64,000 nt of DNA. It comes from JAQWBS01 sp047975765 (GTDB taxonomy: Bacteria; Pseudomonadota; Alphaproteobacteria; RF32; CAG-239). A program made the translations under genes and the position numbers. How positions within the stretch are numbered: the first letter of the stretch is position 1; every line of letters begins with the position of its first letter. The notes under the pieces were generated by a model. The model saw only the letters and a list, made by a program, of their open reading frames with translations, searched no databases and was not told the DNA's origin. Below, piece after piece: positions 34,324 to 43,441 of the stretch. The stretch spans positions 124,001-188,000 of the forward strand of contig JBKEEF010000012.1 of the NCBI GenBank assembly GCA_047975765.1, given 5' to 3'.

Positions 34324-35988
34324 ATGCTGATTTCTCTTTCAGTCAGAAACCTCGTTCTCATTGATCGCCTTGAACTTGATTTTCATGGTGGACTTAGTGT
34401 TTTGACTGGTGAGACAGGTGCAGGTAAATCTATTTTGCTTGATGCACTTGGTTTGGTTTTAGGGAATCGTGCCGAAACATCTCTCATCAGATATGGTGAA
34501 GAAAAATTAGGAGTTGCTGCAGATTTCATAATCAAAGACAAACAGCACCCTATTTATGATCTTTTCAAAGAGTTTGAACTTGAAGCCGATGAAGAAATCA
34601 ACATCAAAAGAGTCCTAGACACCAATGGCAAAGGAAAGATTTTTATCAACGACCAACCAATTACAGCAAAGCTTCTCAAAGAAATTGGCAAACTTTTGGT
34701 CGAAGTTCATGGGCAATTTGACAATCAAGGGCTTCTCAATCCAAGCAATCACCTTTCTATCTTAGACTCATATGGCAATTATCCAAAGCTTTTAGCAGAT
34801 ACCAAAGAAAAACACAGTACTTTTCTTAGCGCAAAAAAGATAAGAAAATCCGCTGAAGAAACTTTAGAAAAGGCAAAGACTGAAGAAGAAAATCTCAAAC
34901 ATTGGGTCGATGAGCTAGAAAAACTGAAGATTTCAGAAGATGAAGAAGAAACCCTTTCAAAACGTCGTTTAGAGCTGATGAATGCAGAAAAACTTCTTGA
35001 TAGTCTTAATTACGCTTTTGGCTCACTCACACAAAGTAGTGATGTTCAATCTGCACTACGTTCAGCTCAATCGGCAATTGAAAAGGCAAATCATCTCACA
35101 GATGGTAAATATGATGAAATTGTTGAGATGTTGGAACAAGCTCTCATTCAAACTTCCGAAGCTGTGAATAGCATTGAAAGTGCAGCTGAAAATATTTCAA
35201 TGAACAATAATGAGTTAGAAAACATTGAAGAAAGACTTTTTGCACTCAAAGCAATTTCCAGAAAGCACAATGTTAGCATTTCAGATTTACCTAACACCTT
35301 AGAGAAATTTAGAAATGAATTAAACACTATTGTTTTAGGCGTTGATAACATCAACAAACTTCGCCAAGCTGAAGAGCAAACAAAATTGGATTATATAAAA
35401 TCTGCGAAAACCTTGAGCGAACAAAGAATTTTAGCAGCAAAGAAACTTGATGAAAATGTGATGAAAGAACTTCCTCCTCTCAAAATGGAGAAAGCAAGAT
35501 TTATTACATTAGTAGAAAAATTAGAGGAATCATCTTGGGGAGCTGATGGCTTTGATTCTGTTTCCTTCACAGTTGCGACAAATCCAAATTCTCCGCAAGG
35601 GCCAATTAACAAAATTGCTTCTGGTGGTGAACTTGCTCGCTTTATGCTTGCGCTTAAATTAAACCTTGCTCAAAGTTCTAGTGTAAAAACAATGATTTTT
35701 GATGAAGTTGATGCTGGAATTGGCGGGGCAACAGCCGAAGCTGTTGGTGACAGACTTGCTCGCCTTGCCAGAGATGTTCAGGTTCTTGTCGTAACCCATT
35801 CTCCTCAAGTCGCTTCAAAAGGTGACAATCATTTCAAGGTTGCTAAAAGCACCAAAGACAATATCACAACGACACAAGTTTCAGCTCTTTCTCAGGAACA
35901 ACGTCTTGAAGAGATTGCAAGAATGCTTAGCGGTGAAAATATCACAGACCAAGCTCGTGCCGCTGCCGAAGTTCTTATCAACAAATAA
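34324..35988 (+). CDS. recN: DNA repair protein RecN
   Basis: 554 residues of SMC-like architecture. Walker A GETGAGKSILLD lies at about residues 29-40, two coiled coils span about 150-380, and the C-terminus has the signature ASGGELARFMLALKL and Walker B MIFDEVDAGIGG. RecN joins DNA ends in double-strand break repair. No LexA box is obvious upstream because the gene is within the lpxC-bamD-recN operon. Confidence 0.95.
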   Translation: MLISLSVRNLVLIDRLELDFHGGLSVLTGETGAGKSILLDALGLVLGNRAETSLIRYGEEKLGVAADFIIKDKQHPIYDLFKEFELEADEEINIKRVLDTNGKGKIFINDQPITAKLLKEIGKLLVEVHGQFDNQGLLNPSNHLSILDSYGNYPKLLADTKEKHSTFLSAKKIRKSAEETLEKAKTEEENLKHWVDELEKLKISEDEEETLSKRRLELMNAEKLLDSLNYAFGSLTQSSDVQSALRSAQSAIEKANHLTDGKYDEIVEMLEQALIQTSEAVNSIESAAENISMNNNELENIEERLFALKAISRKHNVSISDLPNTLEKFRNELNTIVLGVDNINKLRQAEEQTKLDYIKSAKTLSEQRILAAKKLDENVMKELPPLKMEKARFITLVEKLEESSWGADGFDSVSFTVATNPNSPQGPINKIASGGELARFMLALKLNLAQSSSVKTMIFDEVDAGIGGATAEAVGDRLARLARDVQVLVVTHSPQVASKGDNHFKVAKSTKDNITTTQVSALSQEQRLEEIARMLSGENITDQARAAAEVLINK

Positions 35989-36075
35989 ATCTCATTTTTG
36001 CTCTTGATAAACTGAAAAATTGATATAATATCTGAGCAAATATATCAAAAAATGCGAATTTTAAGGAAAGCAACC

Positions 36076-37707
36076 ATGAAAAAAGAATTAGTAGAAAGAC
36101 TAATTGGCAAAGATGTCAAAGACATCACTTATTGGGAAAAAAGATTTCCAAGACGTCCTGAAGGAATGACTGTAACTCGTTTTGCACCAAGTCCAACCGG
36201 TTTTTTGCATATTGGAGCGATTTCAACTTGTCAAATCAATGAAAAACTTGCACATCAATCTGGTGGAAAAATTCTGCTTCGTATTGAAGATACAGATACA
36301 AAAAGAGAAGTGGAAGGAACAACAACTCTTATCATTGAAGCTTTTAAAAAATTTAATATGTTTTTTGACGAAGGTCCAACTTCTGACACTGAACAAGCTG
36401 GTGAATATGGTCCATATTTCCAAAGTGAAAGAAAAGACATCTACTTAAGTGGTGTTAAATATCTTTTGGAACAAGACTGGGCTTACCCATGTTTTTCAAC
36501 AGAAGAAGAACTTGATGCAATTAGAAAAGAACAAACTGTTCTCAAATTCAGAACTGGCTACTATGGAAAATGGGCAAAATATCGTAATTTCCCTGAAGAA
36601 ATGGTTGAGAAGTATTTAAATGAGGGGCGTCCTTTCATCATCCGTTTCAAAAGCAATGGAGATTGGAACAATAAACGTTATTTTGATGATGGAATCCGTG
36701 GCAAAGTTTCAATGCCAGAAAATGACATTGATATTGTTATCATGAAATCTGACGGCTTACCAACTTATCACTTTGCACATGTTATGGATGATCATCTTAT
36801 GGGTACAACTCATGTTATTCGTAGTGATGAATGGCTTGCATCTCTTCCGCTCCATGTTCAAATGTTTGAAACAATCGGTTTTGAAACACCCAAATATGTT
36901 CACCTTTCTCCAATCCAAAAATTGGACGATGGCAACAGAAGAAAACTCAGCAAAAGAAAAGACCCAGAAGCTAATGTGGAATTCTATTTGCAAGAAGGCT
37001 ATCCTGTCGAAGCCGTTAAAGAATATCTGATGAATATTGCTAACTCTGACTTTGAAGAGTTTAGAAAAGAAAATCCAGTCAATGCCGTTGAAAAATTTGA
37101 ACTTAAAATCGACAAACTAAATAATAGTGGGGCTTTACTAGACTTCTTGAAATTGGATAGTGTTGCCAAAGAATATATTTCAACTTTGTCTTCAACAGAA
37201 CTCTTTGACAAGCTTTTGAATTGGGCAAAAGAATATGACACAGACTTTGCAAAACTGATGGAAAATGAAGAAACTTACATTAAATCTATTTTGGCAATTG
37301 AACGTGATGGTGTCGAAAAAGTTCGTAAGGATTTTTACATCTACTCAAAAATCAAAGAAGAAATCAACTATTTTTTCAGCGAAAAATTTTCTTTTGATCC
37401 TAAAGAATTTCCTATTTCTCTTGAAAATGCTCGAGAAATTATTGAAGCATATAAAAAGATTTATTCTCATGAGGATGTCAAAGAGGATTGGTTCCCTAAA
37501 GTTAAAGATTTAGCAGAAAAATTGGGATATGCTAAAAACCCTAAAGAATTAGCAAAAAATCCTGAAGCATACAAAGGAACTGTTTCAGATGTTGCTTGTG
37601 TTATCAGAGTTCTTATCACAGGGCGTACTCAATCTCCTGACTTATATACAATCATGCAAATCTTAGGAAAAGAAGAAACTTTGAAAAGACTCAATGCAAA
37701 ATTCTAA
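36076..37707 (+). CDS. gltX: Glutamyl-tRNA synthetase
   Basis: 543 residues from the ATG at 36076, which has AAGGAAAG before it. Class I motifs are FAPSPTGFLHIGA (about 37-49) and KLSKRKD (KMSKS equivalent). The length and the PRRPEGMTVTRFAPSPTG start resemble, from memory, the GluRS found in Clostridia more than the usual 440-480-residue alphaproteobacterial GltX. It may be a second copy or a transferred gene. It charges tRNA-Glu and, if no GlnRS exists, tRNA-Gln. Confidence 0.92.
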   Translation: MKKELVERLIGKDVKDITYWEKRFPRRPEGMTVTRFAPSPTGFLHIGAISTCQINEKLAHQSGGKILLRIEDTDTKREVEGTTTLIIEAFKKFNMFFDEGPTSDTEQAGEYGPYFQSERKDIYLSGVKYLLEQDWAYPCFSTEEELDAIRKEQTVLKFRTGYYGKWAKYRNFPEEMVEKYLNEGRPFIIRFKSNGDWNNKRYFDDGIRGKVSMPENDIDIVIMKSDGLPTYHFAHVMDDHLMGTTHVIRSDEWLASLPLHVQMFETIGFETPKYVHLSPIQKLDDGNRRKLSKRKDPEANVEFYLQEGYPVEAVKEYLMNIANSDFEEFRKENPVNAVEKFELKIDKLNNSGALLDFLKLDSVAKEYISTLSSTELFDKLLNWAKEYDTDFAKLMENEETYIKSILAIERDGVEKVRKDFYIYSKIKEEINYFFSEKFSFDPKEFPISLENAREIIEAYKKIYSHEDVKEDWFPKVKDLAEKLGYAKNPKELAKNPEAYKGTVSDVACVIRVLITGRTQSPDLYTIMQILGKEETLKRLNAKF

Positions 37708-37734
37708 AAGATTGTTTTTAGTTGAAACTTTTAT

Positions 37735-37766
37735 AAAAACGTCAATCTCGGTTGACGTTTTTATAT
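37735..37766 (+). terminator. Intrinsic terminator of gltX
   Basis: AAAAACGTCAA (37735-37745) pairs with TTGACGTTTTT (37752-37762) across a 6-base loop. Confidence 0.9.
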
Positions 37767-37851
37767 TTTTAGTGTTGTTATTTTATTTTTTAAACCGTAT
37801 AAATCAATTATTAGTTTAAAGAAAAGTAATATAACAAGAGAACTACTACAA

Positions 37852-38271
37852 ATGAAAAAAAATATTGAAGTTGCAGCCGGAATCATTATTAATCAAGGAA
37901 AAATCTTGATTGCACAAAGAAAGAAAAATTCAAATTTTGAAATGCTTTGGGAATTCCCTGGTGGAAAACTTGAAAAAGGTGAAACACTCAAGGATTGCCT
38001 CAAAAGAGAAATCATGGAAGAGCTTGGTCTTGAAATTGAAGTTGGAAATTTTTTCAAAGATGTTCTTTTTGACTATGAAACAGCAATTGTCAAACTTAAT
38101 ATGTTTTTTGCAAAATCAAAAACAAATTGCATAAATGTTCTTAATGCTCACGAAGAAGCAAAATGGGTTGCGATCTCTGATTTGAAAAGCTATGAACTTG
38201 TTCCTGCGGACAGCCTCATTCTTGATGAACTTCTAAAACACTTCCAAAGTAATACTCAATATCTCGCTTAA
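37852..38271 (+). CDS. mutT: MutT-type Nudix hydrolase
   Basis: 139 residues. The Nudix box is complete: GGKLEKGETLKDCLKREIMEELG at about 39-61. Neighbouring EFPGG and the short length fit 8-oxo-dGTP diphosphatase. It cleanses oxidised nucleotides from the pool. The last 56 bp overlap the convergent PH-domain gene. Confidence 0.9.
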   Translation: MKKNIEVAAGIIINQGKILIAQRKKNSNFEMLWEFPGGKLEKGETLKDCLKREIMEELGLEIEVGNFFKDVLFDYETAIVKLNMFFAKSKTNCINVLNAHEEAKWVAISDLKSYELVPADSLILDELLKHFQSNTQYLA

Positions 38272-38707
38272 CCTCAACAGGGTTTCTCACATTTTTTAGG
38301 TTTACTTTACTTGTTCCTGTTCCAGAGAAAAGAATATTTCCGTAACCTAGTATTCTACCCAAAATGCTTTGAGAAATTTCAACAGACTCAACCTTGGAAA
38401 GCAATAGTTCTTCTGATCTTACCCAAATAACCCCCGTTCTCCTGATAACACGCTTATTGGTTAAGGCCATTTCGATCACGGCAACAATAAAATATTTATA
38501 AAGTGTCAATGTAAAAAGAATTCCAAATAAAACAAAGAAGATAATTGGATTAGGCATTGGAAAAAGAAACATAAAAACCAATGGTAAAACAGATACAATA
38601 CCCAAAAACCAAGTTTGCAACCAAACAATCCCATGTTGTTGAATAAAGAACAAAATTTCTTCATCGTAAGATAATGTCTTTTTGATATAGCTTCCGTTAT
38701 AATACAT
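38216..38707 (-). CDS. Membrane protein with bacterial PH domain
   Basis: 163 residues from the ATG at 38707, which has GGAGGG before it. Two membrane helices (about 33-55 and 60-80) precede a bPH-2/YdbS-type PH domain: ALTNKRVIRRTGVI and LLLSKVESVEISQSILGRILGYG are the family signature. The function of this family is not defined; it is likely an inner-membrane protein. Confidence 0.85.
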   Translation of the reverse strand: MYYNGSYIKKTLSYDEEILFFIQQHGIVWLQTWFLGIVSVLPLVFMFLFPMPNPIIFFVLFGILFTLTLYKYFIVAVIEMALTNKRVIRRTGVIWVRSEELLLSKVESVEISQSILGRILGYGNILFSGTGTSKVNLKNVRNPVEVKRDIEYYFGSVLEVHQE

Positions 38708-38817
38708 AATCTTCCCTCCGATAAAAAATTTATTTGTCATAATTGAGATTTTGTTGTATAAATCCCCTACTAGCGATACTACATCATAATAATCTTAAAA
38801 TCAAAGGGATATGTAAA

Positions 38818-39318
38818 ATGATTAAAAATTTTATCGTAGAATTTCGTAAGTTTGCTATGCGTGGGAATGTTATCGACATGGCTGTCGGTATCATCATCGG
38901 TGCTGCTTTCGGAAAAATTGTGGACTCTCTAGTTAAAGATATTATCATGCCACCTCTTGGACTTCTCCTTGGAAAGATCGACTTTGCTAATATGTTCTTC
39001 GTATTAAGCAACCCAACTCCAGGAACGAACTATGCTTCTCTTTCTGCGGCTCAACAAGCTGGTGCAATCACTTTGAACTTAGGCATTTTCATCAATGCTG
39101 TCATCAGCTTCATCATTGTTGCTTTTGCTGTTTTTCTCTTAATTAAAGCGATTAATACACTTCAAGAAAGAGTTGCTGGTGAACAGGAAAAAGCTGTTGA
39201 AAAGACAACAAAACTATGCCCTTATTGCTATTCAGAAATCAATAAGGACGCAACACGTTGCCCAAATTGCACTTCTGAACTTGAACTAAAAACTGTGACT
39301 AAAAAGAAAAAGGCTTAA
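38818..39318 (+). CDS. mscL: Large-conductance mechanosensitive channel MscL with C-terminal zinc ribbon
   Basis: 166 residues from the ATG at 38818. FRKFAMRGNVIDMAVGIIIG is the first helix of MscL and the second helix follows after a periplasmic loop. The C-terminus has CPYC...CPNC, a small zinc ribbon that replaces the short charged bundle of E. coli MscL (136 residues). The channel releases osmolytes on sudden osmotic downshift. Similar ribbons occur in other MscL proteins. Confidence 0.95.
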   Translation: MIKNFIVEFRKFAMRGNVIDMAVGIIIGAAFGKIVDSLVKDIIMPPLGLLLGKIDFANMFFVLSNPTPGTNYASLSAAQQAGAITLNLGIFINAVISFIIVAFAVFLLIKAINTLQERVAGEQEKAVEKTTKLCPYCYSEINKDATRCPNCTSELELKTVTKKKKA

Positions 39319-39321
39319 AAT

Positions 39322-40260
39322 ATGAAAATTGATGTCAGCTTTGTAATGACCGTGTATAACAAGGAATATTACCTCCCTCACGTTTTGAAAGCTCTGTTAA
39401 ACCAAACCGGCATTAGAAATGCTGAATATATTTTTGTAGATGATGTTTCAACTGATAGGTCTGTTGAAATTATTCGTGAAGCCACAAAAAACATTCCAAA
39501 TGTGACGATTCAGATTAATGAAAAGAACATGGGAATCAGCCCAACTGAAAACAAAGCAATTATGCTTGCCAAAGGCGAATATGTTAGAATGTTGGATAGC
39601 GACGATATTTTGCCTATCGACTCAACTGAAAAAATGCTAGATCTTGCCAAAAAGCACAATGCAGATATGGTTTATGGAAAGTTTAAAAAGACAGGAAAAA
39701 AACCTCAAGATATTTGCAATGAACATTTGAGTGATGACTTAAAATATAAGTATTATCCAGATGCGCTTGAAGGTGTTCTTTCAGGTTCTTTTGTTCGTAT
39801 GGGACAACTTATCAAGAGAGATATTTTACAAAAATCTGGTGGAGCGGATGAGAGAGTTTTCATTCAAGATGAAAGCATCCCTCTTCGCTCTGCTATTTTG
39901 GCAAAAGGTATTATTAAAATTGATGAACCAGCAGTTTTAGTGCCAGAAGAAATTGGAAATTTTTCAGGAAATAAATCTCAATTAAATAATGATCGTTTTT
40001 TAGCCTACTATTTTGCAATCAAAGACAACCCAAAAATAGCACAAAAATATCTGAAAAAAATGAATATCAGAGCTGTTTCAGCTTATTGGAAAGAAGCTCG
40101 TAAAAAAACTGTTATCCCTTGCTTGACTTCTGCTTTTTGGACATATATTGCTACCAAGTTCTTTAAACCTATGCCTTGTTTAAAAAGTTTATTGAAATAT
40201 AAAAAATCTTTTGACAAGATTGAAAATATTAGAAGAACTCCAAGATATCACCGTGATTAA
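39322..40260 (+). CDS. Family 2 glycosyltransferase
   Basis: 312 residues with a GT-A fold. SFVMTVYNKEYYL starts the nucleotide-binding domain, FVDDVSTD follows, and VRMLDSDD (about 92) is the DXD metal site. It would transfer a sugar from a nucleotide donor to a surface glycan. It is 3 bp after mscL and 3 bp before another glycosyltransferase, so the pair is co-transcribed. The acceptor is unknown. Confidence 0.87.
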   Translation: MKIDVSFVMTVYNKEYYLPHVLKALLNQTGIRNAEYIFVDDVSTDRSVEIIREATKNIPNVTIQINEKNMGISPTENKAIMLAKGEYVRMLDSDDILPIDSTEKMLDLAKKHNADMVYGKFKKTGKKPQDICNEHLSDDLKYKYYPDALEGVLSGSFVRMGQLIKRDILQKSGGADERVFIQDESIPLRSAILAKGIIKIDEPAVLVPEEIGNFSGNKSQLNNDRFLAYYFAIKDNPKIAQKYLKKMNIRAVSAYWKEARKKTVIPCLTSAFWTYIATKFFKPMPCLKSLLKYKKSFDKIENIRRTPRYHRD

Positions 40261-40263
40261 GCT

Positions 40264-41304
40264 ATGAAGGCATATTTTTTCAGATATATCTCAAGACTCA
40301 TTTTCCATGGCGAATGGCGAAGAAAATTTTTGAAACTCATTCTTTCTAATGAAGACTTACTAAAAGTCGCAAAAATTAATTATATTGATAAGAATGACAT
40401 TCGTAAAAAATTTTCCACCCTTGAAAAAGGCACACATAGAAACACAAAAAACAATAAAAGGGAAAAGAAACTTATTGTTTCACTCACATCTTTTCCCCAA
40501 AGAATTGGAGAAGCAATATACTCCATATATTCTATTCTTTCTCAAACAACAAAACCAGATAAAGTCATTTTATGGTTAGGCGAGAACAAGTTTCCAGAAA
40601 AAGAAAAAAATCTTCCTAAAGCTATCATTGATATGATGGAAAAAGGTCTTGAAGTTCGTTTTGTTGAAGATTTAAAATCTTACACAAAAATTATTTATGC
40701 CTTAGAAGAATTTCCTGATGACATCATTGTAACGGCTGACGATGATATTTTTTATCCTGAAACTTGGCTAGAAAATCTCTATAATGCTTATCTTCAAAAT
40801 CCTAAGATGATTTATGCAAACCGTGCAAAAATTGTGAATATTACTGAAGATAAAAATATGGACTATCGCAAATGGTATAATATTTCAGGACTTGCAAATG
40901 GACTTGCAATCAGAATTAACTCCTATCGCAAATGGAGAAGATTTAGCCATCCCAAAGATGATAAAGTGAATCCTTATCGCATTTTCTTTAATGGGAAAGG
41001 TGGGGTTTTATATCCACCACATAGTCTTTATCGAGATGTTACTAAAAGAGAAATATTCAAAGCTCTAATTCCTTTTGAAGATAATATATGGCTTTGGGGA
41101 ATGGCTCTTCTCAACGGAACAAAAATTTCTGTCCTCACAAATAATATTAATCATTTAACATATGTGAACCCTGAAAGAGAGCTTAATATTTCTGCAGAAA
41201 GATGCCTTTCCTATGGTAATATCAGCTATAAGGCAAATGATATGCAAATTAATTCTCTGCTCAGAAAATATCCTGATATTATCACAAAATTAGCACAAAA
41301 ATAA
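40264..41304 (+). CDS. Probable glycosyltransferase of the polysaccharide type
   Basis: 346 residues. LIVSLTSFPQRIGEAIYSI, followed by TVTADDDIFYPETWLEN-like text with the DDD motif (about 159-161), is typical of a GT-A-like family found in capsule and LPS clusters. The basic N-terminus has no membrane helix. It forms a pair with the upstream GT2 gene. The sugar is unknown. Confidence 0.75.
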   Translation: MKAYFFRYISRLIFHGEWRRKFLKLILSNEDLLKVAKINYIDKNDIRKKFSTLEKGTHRNTKNNKREKKLIVSLTSFPQRIGEAIYSIYSILSQTTKPDKVILWLGENKFPEKEKNLPKAIIDMMEKGLEVRFVEDLKSYTKIIYALEEFPDDIIVTADDDIFYPETWLENLYNAYLQNPKMIYANRAKIVNITEDKNMDYRKWYNISGLANGLAIRINSYRKWRRFSHPKDDKVNPYRIFFNGKGGVLYPPHSLYRDVTKREIFKALIPFEDNIWLWGMALLNGTKISVLTNNINHLTYVNPERELNISAERCLSYGNISYKANDMQINSLLRKYPDIITKLAQK

Positions 41305-41354
41305 TATAAAACTAAAATCCTATTGAATTTTTATGGAGAGAGGAATATATTTTC

Positions 41355-41375
41355 TATGTGGAATTGTTCCACATA
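41355..41375. repeat. Perfect 9-bp inverted repeat
   Basis: TATGTGGAA pairs with TTCCACATA across a 3-base loop between the glycosyltransferase gene and a small basic ORF. No U-run follows, so it is not a standard terminator; it may be an operator or an RNA stem. Confidence 0.5.
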
Positions 41376-41397
41376 ATTAACAATAAATGTGTGTAAA

Positions 41398-41580
41398 ATG
41401 AAAAAAGGTAAATCAAAAAATAAGAAAAACAAGCCCCGAAGTATGAGCTTTTTTTCTAGTCTTATAAATGCCGATTCACGTTTTTATAATTCTTTTTTTT
41501 CAAATCTCCCAACTTGTCAAAAGGCGCTGACCAATGAATTGCGCAGAATTAAGGAAAATCTGTCTTTGAAAGGAGTGTAA
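41398..41580 (+). CDS. Small basic ORF upstream of a GNAT gene
   Basis: A 60-residue ORF, with a lysine-rich N-terminus (MKKGKSKNKKNKPR) and a helical C-terminus. It ends 2 bp before the GNAT gene, whose AAGGAG site is within its last codons. It fills an otherwise empty gap. The ribosome site is weak and no family is recognised; a GTG at 41389 could also start it. Confidence 0.4.
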   Translation: MKKGKSKNKKNKPRSMSFFSSLINADSRFYNSFFSNLPTCQKALTNELRRIKENLSLKGV

Positions 41581-41582
41581 CA

Positions 41583-42059
41583 ATGCTCCAGTTTAGAGAT
41601 GTGATGACTGCAAAAGATCCTGAGATTATTAGGAACATTGCAGGTTCAACCGGTTTCTTCGATAAGAAAGATACAGAAATCAATTTTGTTATAGCTAAAA
41701 ATGCCCTTCAAGGATACAACAAAGAAAAATACAGATATATTTTTGCCGAATATAATGGAAAAACTGTTGCTTATGCTTGTTTTGGTAAAATTCTTGATGC
41801 TGATTTTGCCTATGAACTTTATTGGCTTTCAACTCTGAATGAATATAGAGGCTTAGGTATTGGCAAAAAAATCATGAATGAACTCTTACTCCATATTAAA
41901 AAACTTGGAGGTAGAAAACTGTTTGTGAAGACAGAAGGTACAACAAAATATCTTCCAACACGTCAATTTTATGAAAAATGTGGATTCAGAAATGAAGCAA
42001 TTTTGAAAGAATATTATCAAACATATGATGATTGTCATATCTATTCTTATCATTTATAA
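41583..42059 (+). CDS. GNAT family N-acetyltransferase
   Basis: 158 residues. LYWLSTLNEYRGLGIGKKIM (about 81-100) contains the RGLGIG acetyl-CoA loop, and PTRQFYEKCGF is the second conserved block. The ribosome site AAAGGAG is strong. The substrate is unknown. Confidence 0.88.
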   Translation: MLQFRDVMTAKDPEIIRNIAGSTGFFDKKDTEINFVIAKNALQGYNKEKYRYIFAEYNGKTVAYACFGKILDADFAYELYWLSTLNEYRGLGIGKKIMNELLLHIKKLGGRKLFVKTEGTTKYLPTRQFYEKCGFRNEAILKEYYQTYDDCHIYSYHL

Positions 42060-42060
42060 T

Positions 42061-42100
42061 AGAAAAAGAAAATGCTCCGAAAAGGGGCTTTTTCTTTTTC
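42061..42100 (+). terminator. Intrinsic terminator of the GNAT gene
   Basis: An imperfect stem of GCTCC/GGGGC, extended by A-rich and T-rich arms, ends in a T-rich run just after the stop codon. Confidence 0.75.
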
Positions 42101-42233
42101 TCCTCACTCTATTTTTCAATTGATCTCTTCAAAACCCACTTTTCACATAATATATATTACCAAAGTCAAGGTTGTTAAAAGTGCTTCTATACCTCAAAAT
42201 TAATATAAGAGTATATTTATGTAGGAGGCTGTT

Positions 42234-43410
42234 ATGCAAATAAAAAAATATAAAGGGATGATACTCACTTTAGCCATCATTGTGCTATGTGCTATCACCA
42301 TGAACGACGCAAAAGCAGCTGTCCACTTTATTGAAAAGAAAGACGGTGCTTATGATGATCCTAATCAAAAACCTTGTCAAATGATGAGATACACCATCAG
42401 AAGTTCTGACTGCACACTCAATCGAACACTCTATGACAAATGTCCTAATGGAAACTATTGGAGAAGTTGTCGATGCGATATAAACAAATATAAATTTCAT
42501 ATTGGAAACTGCTCAGCTGACATGCTGGGTGGTGAAATTTGTAATAACACACAATATACTGAATGTGGTTGTAATGAAACAAAATTCCCATACACAAAGG
42601 ACAATTGTGAAAGCCCTAAGATTTTAGCTGGCTCTACAAATTGTAACAACACACATTATCCTGAATGTAAACGTCCAGACACATTCAAAACCTGTCCAGC
42701 AGGAATGATTGGTTCTGGTGAATCTTGTGACGGAAAATATAAGAAATGTGTTTGCGATCCTTCAATCTATAAAGAATGTAATTATGGACCTGCTTCTAAT
42801 GCAAAAAAATGTACAGAAGAAAATGGAGCTTTAAAATATAGTTCTTGTGACACACCAACATGTAATGCTGACGAAGTTAATGCAGATACATACTTTGATG
42901 GAAAGCTCAATCATTTCATGAATATTTCTGGTGCTAGATTAGTCGGATCAATTAAATGTATCAAACTTCCAACTTGTGAAAGTTTTGGATACAAAGCTAG
43001 CAATACATGTGGAACACATGAAATGTTAAATTGCCCATTTGATTTAAGCAAAAAATTCTGCCCAATGAACAAAAAAGCTGTTACTTGCGCAGATGGTGGA
43101 TATGTAGATAGCATCCCAAGTGGTCAAGAATGTACTTCCGTTTCTTATGAAGGAAAATCATGCTACAAAGACTGCAAATCAAGCTGTAAACCTACTGTTA
43201 ATTGTAGCTGGGGCTGTTAATGGAAATTGTGTAGAATGTTTACCAAGTTGTAACTCTGGATACACATACAACTATAGAAGCAGTGACTGCTATATTACAC
43301 CTTCCAAAGATGTATATCAATCAAGTAATCCTAATTGTGGCAAATGTGAATGTGCCAGTATTAAAGGAGATGACGGAAGGTTTATAACATGTGGTTTTAA
43401 AAGAGATTAA
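42234..43410 (+). pseudogene. Cysteine-rich secreted protein, frameshifted near the 3' end
   Basis: A signal peptide (cleavage near AKA-AV) is followed by about 300 residues with more than 30 cysteines in irregular pairs (for example CNNTQYTECGC and CNNTHYPEC), which implies heavy disulfide bonding outside the cell. The first frame stops at 43220. The next frame continues with CVECLPSCNSGYTYNY and CGKCECAS to 43410; removing one G from GGGG (43210-43213) would join them. The region LPTCESFGYK...CADGGY is repeated in the downstream gene. A GTAGGAGG site precedes the ATG. No known family. Confidence 0.65.
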
Positions 43411-43441
43411 TAAATTTTAATAAAAAGTTTGGAGAGATAAA

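Noticed and set aside
43120..43410. A separate gene starting at 43120
   Set aside because: Its first 30 codons are an out-of-frame reading of the cysteine-rich gene; only the part after about 43210 is cysteine-rich, which fits a frameshifted end of that gene.
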